From Candidatus Gastranaerophilales bacterium (GTDB taxonomy: Bacteria > Cyanobacteriota > Vampirovibrionia > Gastranaerophilales > Gastranaerophilaceae), in NCBI GenBank assembly GCA_944325585.1, contig CALVAS010000005.1, positions 1 to 47,211 on the forward strand: a stretch of DNA of 47,211 bases. Direction: 5' to 3'. The notes beneath the pieces are model-generated. The model saw only the letters and a program-made list of their open reading frames with translations. It was not told the DNA's origin and made no database searches. Made by a program: the position numbers and the translations under genes. Shown piece by piece: positions 15,288-23,847 of the stretch (the first letter of the stretch is position 1; each line of letters opens with the position of its first letter).

Positions 15288-16214
15288 TTAAATCAGATTA
15301 ATTTCCAGACCTTCATATGCAAGCTGCACATTTTCATTCTCATAATGTTTTTTAATGGAATTTAATTTTTTGTCATCATAACCGGGGTCAAAATGGTAAA
15401 ATATTAATTTTTTTGCACCGGCTTGTTTTGCACATTCGACAGCCATGTCAAAAGTTGAATGACCGTAGCCTTGTTTGGGCACAAAGTTGTTTAAATAATC
15501 TTCCGTTGTATATTGCGCATCATGGATTAAAACATCACAATTTCTTGCAAAGTTTGTGAGTTTTGTGTCTCCGCCAAGATAGCTTTCTTTGTCAGTCGCG
15601 TAAACCAGAACTTTATTTTTGTATTTTATTTTATAAATCAAAACACCTTCCTGCGGATGTGCATATGAGCGGTAAAAAGTTATTAAAACATCATCTTTTC
15701 CTATTTTTTCATCTTCCGGCGTTTCAATTCTGACGACCGCAGGTTCAGAATTCTTTTTCAGCAAAATTCCTTCTGACTCATTGACGTCCGTTATGTTAAG
15801 ATTGCCTGCAATGTCTCCCAAATCCAGCGGGAAAGATTTTCCGAACAAAAGCCCCGCAAGTTCATCCGCCAAACTTTCAGTGTAATTTGCATTCCCGTAA
15901 ACATTCAAAACAGTTGACGGAACATGAAGAGGACGGAAAAATGTGAAGCCTTGAATATGATCCTGATGGATGTGTGAAATTAAAACCGTTGCTTTAACGG
16001 GGGTTCTTTCCTGCGGTGAAACTCCTGACGTTATATATTTTTCCATAAGTTCATTCCCGCAATCTATCAGACCGGTTCCGGCATCAAGAATGATAAGATG
16101 TCCTCCGACATTTACTTCAACACAGGATGTGTTTCCGCCGTATTCCAAAAAATCTTTTTTGGCAACCGGATAGCTTCCTCTGACTCCTCTGAATTTTATT
16201 TTAAATTCGCTCAT
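15288..16214 (-). CDS. MBL-fold metal-dependent hydrolase
   Basis: The 308-residue protein has the metallo-beta-lactamase motif HIHQDH (H81, H83, D85, H86) and the N-terminal GVRGSYPVAKKDFLEYGGNT block. That block is typical of a bacterial subfamily near RNase Z, PhnP and cyclic-nucleotide phosphodiesterases. Further metal ligands are expected in IHDAQYT, GHSTFDMA and FYHFDP. No signal peptide, so it is cytosolic, unlike its operon partners. GGAGG supports the ATG. The substrate is not predictable. It lies 14 bases after the metallophosphoesterase gene. Confidence 0.8.
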   Translation of the reverse strand: MSEFKIKFRGVRGSYPVAKKDFLEYGGNTSCVEVNVGGHLIILDAGTGLIDCGNELMEKYITSGVSPQERTPVKATVLISHIHQDHIQGFTFFRPLHVPSTVLNVYGNANYTESLADELAGLLFGKSFPLDLGDIAGNLNITDVNESEGILLKKNSEPAVVRIETPEDEKIGKDDVLITFYRSYAHPQEGVLIYKIKYKNKVLVYATDKESYLGGDTKLTNFARNCDVLIHDAQYTTEDYLNNFVPKQGYGHSTFDMAVECAKQAGAKKLIFYHFDPGYDDKKLNSIKKHYENENVQLAYEGLEINLI

Positions 16215-16228
16215 ATTTCCTCCGTGAA

Positions 16229-17254
16229 TTAATTTTTCACAATTTCAAAAGTGCCTGAATGATCTTGTTCCTCTCCTGCATAAAGTTTTGATGCAAAGAC
16301 CATAATTTTAGCGAGTTTTTGAATGTTCTTTAAACGAGTTTCCTTAAATTCAATATTCACAACAACTTTTTTTCTGTGATTTGAAACCGAAATCATTCTG
16401 AATGCGTTGGGATAGGAGACAAGCGAAGGTGTGCTGACATATAAAACGTTATCAAATTGTTTTATCATTGCAGCGTGATAATGCCCCTGAAAAACCGCAA
16501 TAGGATTTTTGTGAGTTTCAATTATTGTGCGGACTTCATTTGCATTTAACAGTCTGTGCCCCGCACTCGCAAACGGTTCAATCACAGGAACATGCATAAA
16601 AATCAGAACCGTATCTTTTTCCGAATTGTCAAGCTCTGTTTTCAGCCATTTTAACTGTTCGTCATTAATAAATCCGTTGCTGGTCAACCTGTCGCGGATT
16701 ATCGTGTCAAGAACAATAACTTTAAAACCTTTTTTCGGAACAAATGAATAGTAAGGTTTTTTGAACGCAAAATCCGGATTGGCTTTGTTTACCATATCAA
16801 GATAAACTTCCGGCGTCAAATAACCTCCGATACATGTATCATGATTGCCGAAAGTTATGTACCACGGATATTTAAGATTTTGAGCATGCGGCAAAAACGC
16901 TCTTAATTCTTTTTCAAAAGACTTGTCAATCTGATCGCCTGTAAACATTACAAAATCCACTCCAGCGGTTTCATTAACCTGTTCAACCGCATCATCAAGA
17001 AGTTTGTCTGATTCTGCCCGCATTTTGTAAGTTGTGTTGTCGTCTCCGGTATAAAAATGCACGTCGCTGATTTGTGCAAATTTAACGGTGTTTGACTTGT
17101 TTTGGAATATATTATCTATAAAATTTGAATTTGGAGTTGTGGCGCTGTAGCATTGCAGCCCGTATGCCATAATTGCTGCAAGAACAAGCGTAAAACACGC
17201 ATTTGCAAGTTTAAATAAAATAGACTCTTTCTTTTTCCTGCTTCTTTTTCCCAT
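16229..17254 (-). CDS. Membrane-anchored calcineurin-like metallophosphoesterase
   Basis: The 341-residue protein has a basic N-terminus (MGKRSRKKKES) and one transmembrane helix at about 13-35, placing the catalytic part outside the cytoplasm. The metal-binding motifs are in order: FAQISDVHF, FTGDQID, FGNHDTCIGG, MHVPV and QGHYHAA. The family hydrolyses phosphomonoesters or diesters. The start ATG overlaps the stop of the preceding TPR gene as TAATG, a sign of coupled translation. Substrate unknown. The surrounding operon suggests an envelope or glycan role. Confidence 0.82.
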   Translation of the reverse strand: MGKRSRKKKESILFKLANACFTLVLAAIMAYGLQCYSATTPNSNFIDNIFQNKSNTVKFAQISDVHFYTGDDNTTYKMRAESDKLLDDAVEQVNETAGVDFVMFTGDQIDKSFEKELRAFLPHAQNLKYPWYITFGNHDTCIGGYLTPEVYLDMVNKANPDFAFKKPYYSFVPKKGFKVIVLDTIIRDRLTSNGFINDEQLKWLKTELDNSEKDTVLIFMHVPVIEPFASAGHRLLNANEVRTIIETHKNPIAVFQGHYHAAMIKQFDNVLYVSTPSLVSYPNAFRMISVSNHRKKVVVNIEFKETRLKNIQKLAKIMVFASKLYAGEEQDHSGTFEIVKN

Positions 17255-18168
17255 TATTTTTGAACCTGATTGACTAATTTGGCTTTGATTTCATTATATT
17301 GTGTCTGTAGTGTTTTATCATCATTAGATAATAGTATTGCTTTGTCAAGATTAAGCAGAGCATTGTTCAAATCGCCCGTTGCGTAATAGCTTAATCCCAA
17401 AAATTTATAGACATCTGAGTTTTGGATTTCACCTGCAATTTTTTCCAGAGATGTCTGTGCTTTTTTGTAGTTGCCGCGCTTAAACAGTATAAGCCCTTCC
17501 AGATATCTGTATTCCAGAGTATCTTCCAGTGCAATTGCCGTTACAATATCTGTTTCTGCATCGTTATAACGTCCGAGTTCAGTCAGCACTCTTGCGCGCA
17601 TTGCATAAGCATAACTTTCCTGCTGATTATACGCAATAAACTGTGTTAAAACAGGAAATGCGTCGTTGTAATTTTTCATTTCAAAATAGCAGATTCCGAT
17701 ATACAAAAGCGGAGCTGAAGATTGTGTTGTTGAATTAAGCGCATTCTGATAATATGTAAGAGCTTTTGAATACTGCTTGGTTTTTCTGTAAAAATCGCCG
17801 GCGAACATATTAGCCCAATATCCTCCGCTGTTGGCGGCGGCTGTCAGATATTGAAGTTCCGCATTTTTATTTCCCGAACGTTTGGCATCCTGAGCAAGAA
17901 CAAGGTTCCTGTTTTCTGTTATCATCGGACTTGTCACGCTGTTGTTTTGCATGCTTTTTAACATGTTTTTTAATGAAACAACTTCTTGATTTGACGGTTC
18001 AATCGACAAAATTTTATCAAGATAATCCATTGCGGAAGCGTAATTTCCCGAAACAGCATAGCTTGTTGCAATGTCGAGGTAATCCTCGGTCATTTCACTG
18101 GCAAAAGCCTTTGCAGGAATTGTTAATATAAATATCGAAAATATTAATGAAAGAATAGATTTTTTCAT
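17254..18168 (-). CDS. Exported TPR-repeat protein
   Basis: This 304-residue protein has a signal peptide (cleavage after KAFA, about residue 23) and then roughly six TPR units, for example ATSYAVSGNYASAMDYLDKI, KTKQYSKALTYYQNAL, YIGICYFEMKNYNDAFPVL and LSYYATGDLNNALLNLDKAI. It is probably a periplasmic scaffold. It lies two bases after the GH13 gene and overlaps the metallophosphoesterase gene by one base. Confidence 0.8.
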   Translation of the reverse strand: MKKSILSLIFSIFILTIPAKAFASEMTEDYLDIATSYAVSGNYASAMDYLDKILSIEPSNQEVVSLKNMLKSMQNNSVTSPMITENRNLVLAQDAKRSGNKNAELQYLTAAANSGGYWANMFAGDFYRKTKQYSKALTYYQNALNSTTQSSAPLLYIGICYFEMKNYNDAFPVLTQFIAYNQQESYAYAMRARVLTELGRYNDAETDIVTAIALEDTLEYRYLEGLILFKRGNYKKAQTSLEKIAGEIQNSDVYKFLGLSYYATGDLNNALLNLDKAILLSNDDKTLQTQYNEIKAKLVNQVQK

Positions 18169-18170
18169 GT

Positions 18171-19724
18171 TTACAGTTCAAATCCTTCTACAAGAAGTAC
18201 AACAGTTTCGCCGGGTTCAAGTTTAACATTGAATCTGTTATCTTTAAAGACCGGAATGCTTTTAATTTTAATCGGTATTGTCATGATTTTTTCATTGAAT
18301 TTTGGAACTTTGATTTTAGCTTCACTAATGTCGGAAAAATTTAAATTACCGAAAACAAGAACAGTTTTTTCATTGTGACTCATTGCATAAGCAAAAACTT
18401 TCGGATTCGTTGATTTTAGAGTTGTAAATTTGCCGTTTGCAATAAGTGCCTGCATTGCTGTTTTGAATCTTACTGCTGTTTCATAATTAGCCAGCAAATC
18501 GTAGCTTGCTGCCCCCGGACGTCTTGAGAAGTTAAAAATATCTATTTTCCCGCGGTGAACAAAATAATATTCGTCGTCCGTGTATGTTTTCGGTGCTTTT
18601 TTGTTTGCCCAAAAATAAATATAATTATCTCCTGTCTGGAATCCGTCAACAAAATACGCATTTAACGGTAACGTTGCATTAAGCCATGTAATCATTTCGC
18701 TGTATTTGTTTCCGTTAACCAGCACCGGACTCATTTCGTCATGAGTTGTAAAACTGCCTATGACAGATTTAGGCTCTTTGAACTTCGCAGAAAGTTCTTT
18801 GTTAAATTTTACATGTTTATAAAGTTCATTTGCGGTTTTCCAGTTTTTCAACTCAAACCAGCTTCCGTAATATCCGTCAAATCCTGCTTCAAGTAGTTTG
18901 TTATACTGCGTGTAAACTCCGTATTGTGAAACCGGAGTCGTCCAGCTGTCAGAAGTTTCTGCAAGCCACATAAACTGCGGATCTTTTTTTCTGGAGTATT
19001 CAATTAATTCCTGCCAGAATTTTGCGGGCTTTAAGGGGGCAACATCCGCACGGATTCCGTCTGCACCCAAACCCATTACCATATCAACAAAACCTTTATA
19101 AAGATTATAAACGTCTCTGTTAATTTTTTCTTCCGTTCCGCCGTTCAACAATCTGACATCCGTCCAATCCGCGGGAACAACAGGTTGACCGTTTTTATCT
19201 TTTACAAAAAGTTCAGGCTGTTCCAGATACAAATCATAAGAGCCGCAGGCCGGCAAATCAATAATTACCCGAATATTTCTTTTGTGCGCTTCGTCAATAA
19301 ATTTCCGGGCCTGCTCCTCAATGGACAGATTGGATTTGCTGCTTTTTAACTGCGGGTTCAAACTGTCAAAACCTGAGGCAGCATATAAAGAACCTGCTGT
19401 TCCAAGAGCTTTTGTTTTGCCTACGGGCGTAATCGGCATTACATGAATTGTGTTTATTTTTGCGTCTTTTAATTCATCAAGCCGATCGATTGCATTTATA
19501 AAATTTCCGCTTTCCTCTCCGTCAATGTCAAATTCGATAATACCGTTTCCGTTTTTGTCCTGTGCATTGAACGTTCTTATATTAAGTTCATAAATAGATG
19601 CGGCATTTGCAAGAAACAGTTTTCTTAAATCGTTCACCCATACCTTATTTGCAGCCTGTACCTCCATAGAAACCGAAAATGTTATAACAAGAGCAAGCAA
19701 AAAAATTTTAAATCTGCCAAGCAT
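18171..19724 (-). CDS. Exported alpha-amylase-family (GH13) protein
   Basis: The 517-residue protein has a signal peptide (cleavage near VQA, residue 24) and a GH13 TIM barrel. The nucleophile is in GIRADVA (D227), the acid/base in WLAETSD (E256) and the third acid in TTHDE (D329), so catalysis should be intact. Region I reads VIIDLPACG (153-161), where most family members have D-x-x-x-N-H. The missing histidine is notable and may shift substrate. An EF-hand-like loop, DKNGNGIIEFD (56-66), could bind calcium. A C-terminal beta domain ends the protein. First gene of a five-gene operon, with AAGGGAGAG before its ATG. Confidence 0.82.
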   Translation of the reverse strand: MLGRFKIFLLALVITFSVSMEVQAANKVWVNDLRKLFLANAASIYELNIRTFNAQDKNGNGIIEFDIDGEESGNFINAIDRLDELKDAKINTIHVMPITPVGKTKALGTAGSLYAASGFDSLNPQLKSSKSNLSIEEQARKFIDEAHKRNIRVIIDLPACGSYDLYLEQPELFVKDKNGQPVVPADWTDVRLLNGGTEEKINRDVYNLYKGFVDMVMGLGADGIRADVAPLKPAKFWQELIEYSRKKDPQFMWLAETSDSWTTPVSQYGVYTQYNKLLEAGFDGYYGSWFELKNWKTANELYKHVKFNKELSAKFKEPKSVIGSFTTHDEMSPVLVNGNKYSEMITWLNATLPLNAYFVDGFQTGDNYIYFWANKKAPKTYTDDEYYFVHRGKIDIFNFSRRPGAASYDLLANYETAVRFKTAMQALIANGKFTTLKSTNPKVFAYAMSHNEKTVLVFGNLNFSDISEAKIKVPKFNEKIMTIPIKIKSIPVFKDNRFNVKLEPGETVVLLVEGFEL

Positions 19725-19749
19725 ACCTCTCTCCCTTAATGTGTGAAGT

Positions 19750-19758
19750 TCTATACCA
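19750..19758 (-). promoter_or_regulatory. Extended -10 promoter of the GH13 operon
   Basis: On the minus strand TGGTATAGA carries the TGN extension plus TATAGA, about 25 bases before the ATG at 19724. No clear -35 box. Confidence 0.4.
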
Positions 19759-19812
19759 GAATTTTAACAGATTTCCGGACAGAATGCAACAAGCTGTAAT
19801 TCTTATACCTGT

Positions 19813-19841
19813 TTGCCAAAAGAATTATTTTAATATATAAT
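19813..19841 (+). promoter_or_regulatory. Promoter of second ROK kinase gene, probably leaderless
   Basis: TTGCCA (19813-19818) and TATAAT (19836-19841) have the ideal 17-base spacing. The ATG at 19851 starts nine bases after the -10 box, and there is no ribosome binding site, so the mRNA should have almost no leader. Confidence 0.65.
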
Positions 19842-19850
19842 TTTATTACT

Positions 19851-20810
19851 ATGAAAAGATATTCTGTAGGAATTGATCTTGGCGGAACAAAAATTCTGAT
19901 TGCTCTAATAAATCGTGAAACCGGAGCAGTGGTCGGTTCTGTTAAAAAGAAAACTAAGAAAGATAAAGGCCCCAAAAATATTATCCGTAAGATGACAGAA
20001 GGAATTAAAGAGCTTCTAGAAGAAACTTCCGTGTCAAAGGAAGAAATTTCTTCAATCGGAATCGGCGCCGCAGGACAGGTCGACAGAGAAAACGGTATTT
20101 TAATCGGTGCTCCCAATCTGGATTGTTATGATTTGAATATCAAAGAGTTGATTTCAAGCCATTTTGATATTCCTGTTTTTCTCGGCAATGATGTTGAAAT
20201 TGCTACAATCGGCGAGATGAAATTTGGAGCGGCAAAGGGATGCGACGATTTTGTCTGCGTTTTTGTCGGAACCGGAGTGGGGTCGGCAATTGTTAAAAAC
20301 GGCGAAATTATACGCGGTGCAACCGGAACAGCAGGGGAAATAGGGCATATAATTGTGGATTTGAACGGACGTCCCTGCGCATGCGGAGCACATGGGTGTC
20401 TTGAGGCTTACGCATCACGTTCTGCAATAGAAAAAAGAATTGAAGGAGCACTTAAGAAGGGGCGTCATTCGGTAATTCTTGATTATTTGGAGAGCGGAAA
20501 ATCCATTACGTCAGGCATGATTCAGAAATCAATCGAGCGCGGGGATGAACTTGTAACTGCATGTGTTGATGAAGCGAGCGATTATCTTTCAGGCGGAATT
20601 GCAAGCATAATAAATTTTGTCAATCCGAAACTAGTTGTTCTTGGCGGCGGGTTAATTGAAGCGGTTGATTATTTTTACAAAAACACAATCAAAAAAGCAA
20701 AGGCAAAATCGCTTCCGGTTCCGGCAAGCAAAATAGAGTTTAAAAAGGCCGCACTGGGAGATTTTTCAGGCGTAATAGGGGCCGCATTTTTAGAGGACAG
20801 AAAGTTATAA
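19851..20810 (+). CDS. ROK family sugar kinase (second copy)
   Basis: The 319-residue kinase has IDLGGTKIL (8-16), the catalytic aspartate in LGNDVEIATIGE, VGTGVGSAIV, and the ROK zinc signature EIGHIIVD followed by CACGAHGCLEAYAS. It shares the layout and length of the first ROK kinase (2015-2968) but is clearly diverged. ATP-dependent phosphorylation of glucose, N-acetylmannosamine or a similar sugar is likely. The position directly before a GT9 glycosyltransferase (gap of four bases) hints at an envelope sugar, but this is inference. Confidence 0.85.
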   Translation: MKRYSVGIDLGGTKILIALINRETGAVVGSVKKKTKKDKGPKNIIRKMTEGIKELLEETSVSKEEISSIGIGAAGQVDRENGILIGAPNLDCYDLNIKELISSHFDIPVFLGNDVEIATIGEMKFGAAKGCDDFVCVFVGTGVGSAIVKNGEIIRGATGTAGEIGHIIVDLNGRPCACGAHGCLEAYASRSAIEKRIEGALKKGRHSVILDYLESGKSITSGMIQKSIERGDELVTACVDEASDYLSGGIASIINFVNPKLVVLGGGLIEAVDYFYKNTIKKAKAKSLPVPASKIEFKKAALGDFSGVIGAAFLEDRKL

Positions 20811-20814
20811 AATT

Positions 20815-21873
20815 ATGAAGAAAGTATTGATTGTTCGATTATCTTCAATGGGAGACATTATTTTTCATATTCCGCTGGCAAATTTGTTTAAAAAAGAAGG
20901 GTATGAAGTCGGCTGGGTCGTTTCAGAAAAAGGTTATGAGCTTTTGAAAGGCAACCCTTGCGTTGATAAGGTTTATTTTGTTCCAGCAAAAAAATGGAAA
21001 CAGCGCGGCTGGCTTAATCCTAAAAATTTCTTTGAATTCCTTTCTCTTTTAAGGGATATTCGTAAAGAAAAATACGATATTGCGATTGATTGCCAGCGAA
21101 TGTTTAAAAGTTTTTACTGGATGATTACCTCCGGCGCAAAACGAAGAATAATTTCACAAGATACGCGGGAATTTGCACAGCTCGGCGCAAATGAGATTAT
21201 CCCGCAGAATTTGAACAGTCTGACACGCCATGTTGTTTTATCAAGTTTTGAGTTTGCAAAATACTTGGGATTGAACACTGATGAAGTTAAATTTACTCTT
21301 CCGGAAACGTCGGATGAAGTTAAAAGACATGTGGATGAACTTTTAAAAGATGCTGATTTATCCAAACCGCTTGTTGTCATTGCGCCTGCAACAACGCGGG
21401 ATTTGAAACACTGGGATAAAGACAACTGGAAAAAGGTTGTAGACGAACTTCAAAAAGATTGTACGTTAATATTTACCGGAACGGAAGGCGACAGAGAACT
21501 GCTTAGTTATATCGGCGCGGATAACAATTTAAATCTTTGCGGTAAAACAAATCTTGAAAGCCTGCGGGAACTTTTTTCCCGTGTTGATTTAGTGATGGCG
21601 CCGGACAGCGGCAGCGCTCACCTTGCATGGGCAAGCGGAAAACCCGCGGTTATTGCGATATTTACCTGTACGCCTCCCAAAAAATACGGGCCGTTCGGAA
21701 ATGATGAAAAATATATTGCAATAAACGGCGGTCTTCCCTGTCAGCCGTGCTGGTTTACCAGAAGCTGTCCGAAAGAAGGCTCCGGCAACAAGTTGTGTAC
21801 AACCGTTCCGAAACCTGATGAAATACTAAATATTGTAAAAAAATTGCTTAAAAAACACACAGCAAACGTATAA
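20815..21873 (+). CDS. Glycosyltransferase family 9 (heptosyltransferase-like)
   Basis: The 352-residue enzyme starts MKKVLIVRLSSMGDIIFHIP, the standard GT9 N-terminus, and has a donor-site block VDLVMAPDSGSAHLAWASGK near the C-terminus. GT9 enzymes add heptose or related sugars to lipopolysaccharide core from ADP-activated donors at the inner membrane. The C-terminal segment holds several cysteines (LPCQPCWFTRSCPKEGSGNK). Together with an LptF/G permease elsewhere in the window it supports an outer membrane with LPS-like glycolipid. Co-transcribed with the ROK kinase. Confidence 0.85.
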   Translation: MKKVLIVRLSSMGDIIFHIPLANLFKKEGYEVGWVVSEKGYELLKGNPCVDKVYFVPAKKWKQRGWLNPKNFFEFLSLLRDIRKEKYDIAIDCQRMFKSFYWMITSGAKRRIISQDTREFAQLGANEIIPQNLNSLTRHVVLSSFEFAKYLGLNTDEVKFTLPETSDEVKRHVDELLKDADLSKPLVVIAPATTRDLKHWDKDNWKKVVDELQKDCTLIFTGTEGDRELLSYIGADNNLNLCGKTNLESLRELFSRVDLVMAPDSGSAHLAWASGKPAVIAIFTCTPPKKYGPFGNDEKYIAINGGLPCQPCWFTRSCPKEGSGNKLCTTVPKPDEILNIVKKLLKKHTANV

Positions 21874-21927
21874 TATTATATAATGCTAATGTATTTCAAT
21901 TAATTTCCGATTCACAGCAGGGGTGAA

Positions 21928-23835
21928 ATGAATTTTTTTGATAAATTAAAAGAATACAAAAAAACTTTGGCGGAAATCGAAAATAGTGTTTACGGGAATA
22001 AACAGGACTATTTGGAGATTTATGAGCGCAATCTTGAGCTGGAAAAAGAGATTGCCGCGCGCACTCAAGAGTTGAATATTGCAAACAAACGAATGCTGAC
22101 GCTTCAGCATATCTGGGAAATGATGAATTCATCCCGTCCGCTCGAAAGTGTTCTTGAAACGATTGTAAACAGTCTTCAGGGGGAACTCGGATATCTTCAC
22201 AGTACGATTTTAAGAAAACAGACGGATGAAAAAGGCGATTTCATGACGGTAATTGCCGAGGCTGACAATTCCGTAATCAAGCGTGTAAATTCCATTATTC
22301 AAATTCCGATGCAGATGAGGCGGCTTAATTATTTTGAAGACGGATTTTACGCAAAATCATTGAACGAGAAAAAAATCGTTACCGTAAAAGATATTGCGGA
22401 GGCATTAAGAGGCATAATTCCGGATTTGCCGGAGGATGTTTTTAAAAAAGTTATGGGCGGAATGAGAAGCAAACTTTTGATAGTAATTCCGCTTTATACA
22501 AGAAACAAACCTTTCGGATTATTCTGTGTTTTTTCATCCCGTGATGAACTTGCGGAGAGTGAAACGGATTTTTTAACGATTTTTGCCCAGCAGATTGAGA
22601 TGGCAATAACGATTGCTGATTTGTTTCAGGCAGTTAGAGAGCAGGCTATTACGGACGGGCTTACGGGGCTTTATAACAGAAGATATTTTGAAGAATATAT
22701 TTCTAAAGAAGTTACGCGTTCTTTAAGGCAGAACCAGCCGTTCAGTGTTATCGGAATTGATCTGGATTTTCTTAAAAAGATTAATGATGAACACGGGCAT
22801 GCATATGGAGATCTGGCAATTAAGACTGTTGCTGATGTTTTAAAAACTAATGCAAGATCAATAGATGTTGCGGCAAGAATGGGCGGGGAAGAGTTCAATA
22901 TTCTGCTTCCCGGAATTGATTCAAAAGGTGCTTTGACGGCAGCCGAAAGAATCAGAAAAGCTATTGAAGGCAGAGAACTGGATTCAATAGGACATATTAC
23001 CGCAAGCATAGGTGTTGCAACGTTTCTTGAACATTCAGACAATCTGGAAGATTTGCTGGAACTTACTGATCAGGCTATGTATATGTCAAAACGTCGCGGG
23101 CGGAATCGGGTGACTGTTGCAAAACCCGTATCGGAAACAAGCTGGCAGGAAGTTGCAGTAAATACCTTTCTTGATATTTTGTCCAAACATAACGTTCCGA
23201 TTGAAAACAATCTGCTTGATGATTTGACAAGCCGTCTTGCAAACGTTAAAGAGCAGCAGTCGGAAACTCCGAAAGAGACTCTTTATTCTGTTGCCGATAT
23301 GCTGACTAAAACTTATAATCCGCTCCATGAAACGGGTGTTGTGAAATCAAAAGTTCTTCTTGCTTCGTCTCTTGCAAAACGTTTTGATCTGCCAAAAGAA
23401 GAAGTTGATAAATTAAAAATTGCGGTTTTGCTTTATGATATCGGAAATCTTATGCTTCCGAAAGAAATTCTTCAAAAAGCTGCTCCGCTGACAGACGACG
23501 AAAGACGTCATATTCAGGAGCACCCTATTATTGCGGCGCGTGATATTTTAAAACCTATTTCCTATATTCAGGATATAATTCCGATTGTGGAGCATCACCA
23601 TGAAAACTGGGACGGAAGCGGATATCCCGGAAAAATTTCAAAGGATGAAATCCCTATAACCTCTCAGATTATTTTGATAGTTGATGCATATTTTGCATTA
23701 ACTGAACACCGTCCGTACCGTGCAAAACTTTCGCCTGTTGAAGCGCTGATTGAAATTAAAAAAGACACAGGTAAAAAATGGAGTGAAGCGCTTGTGCAGG
23801 AATTTGTAACATTAATCGGGCATGATTTAAATTAA
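21928..23835 (+). CDS. GAF-GGDEF-HD-GYP signalling protein with altered HD motif
   Basis: The 635-residue cytosolic protein has an N-terminal coiled coil (about 5-60), a GAF domain (about 62-235), a GGDEF domain with intact active site GGEEF (319-323) and intact inhibitory site R310-x-x-D313, then an HD-GYP domain. In the latter the GYP part, HHENWDGSGYPG, is intact, but the HD core reads LLYDIGNL: Y503 replaces the metal-binding histidine and N507 the lysine of HDIGK. It should make cyclic di-GMP but probably cannot hydrolyse it in the usual way. AGGGGTGA precedes the ATG. Followed closely by thiL. Confidence 0.88.
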   Translation: MNFFDKLKEYKKTLAEIENSVYGNKQDYLEIYERNLELEKEIAARTQELNIANKRMLTLQHIWEMMNSSRPLESVLETIVNSLQGELGYLHSTILRKQTDEKGDFMTVIAEADNSVIKRVNSIIQIPMQMRRLNYFEDGFYAKSLNEKKIVTVKDIAEALRGIIPDLPEDVFKKVMGGMRSKLLIVIPLYTRNKPFGLFCVFSSRDELAESETDFLTIFAQQIEMAITIADLFQAVREQAITDGLTGLYNRRYFEEYISKEVTRSLRQNQPFSVIGIDLDFLKKINDEHGHAYGDLAIKTVADVLKTNARSIDVAARMGGEEFNILLPGIDSKGALTAAERIRKAIEGRELDSIGHITASIGVATFLEHSDNLEDLLELTDQAMYMSKRRGRNRVTVAKPVSETSWQEVAVNTFLDILSKHNVPIENNLLDDLTSRLANVKEQQSETPKETLYSVADMLTKTYNPLHETGVVKSKVLLASSLAKRFDLPKEEVDKLKIAVLLYDIGNLMLPKEILQKAAPLTDDERRHIQEHPIIAARDILKPISYIQDIIPIVEHHHENWDGSGYPGKISKDEIPITSQIILIVDAYFALTEHRPYRAKLSPVEALIEIKKDTGKKWSEALVQEFVTLIGHDLN

Positions 23836-23847
23836 TTATGTATTCTT

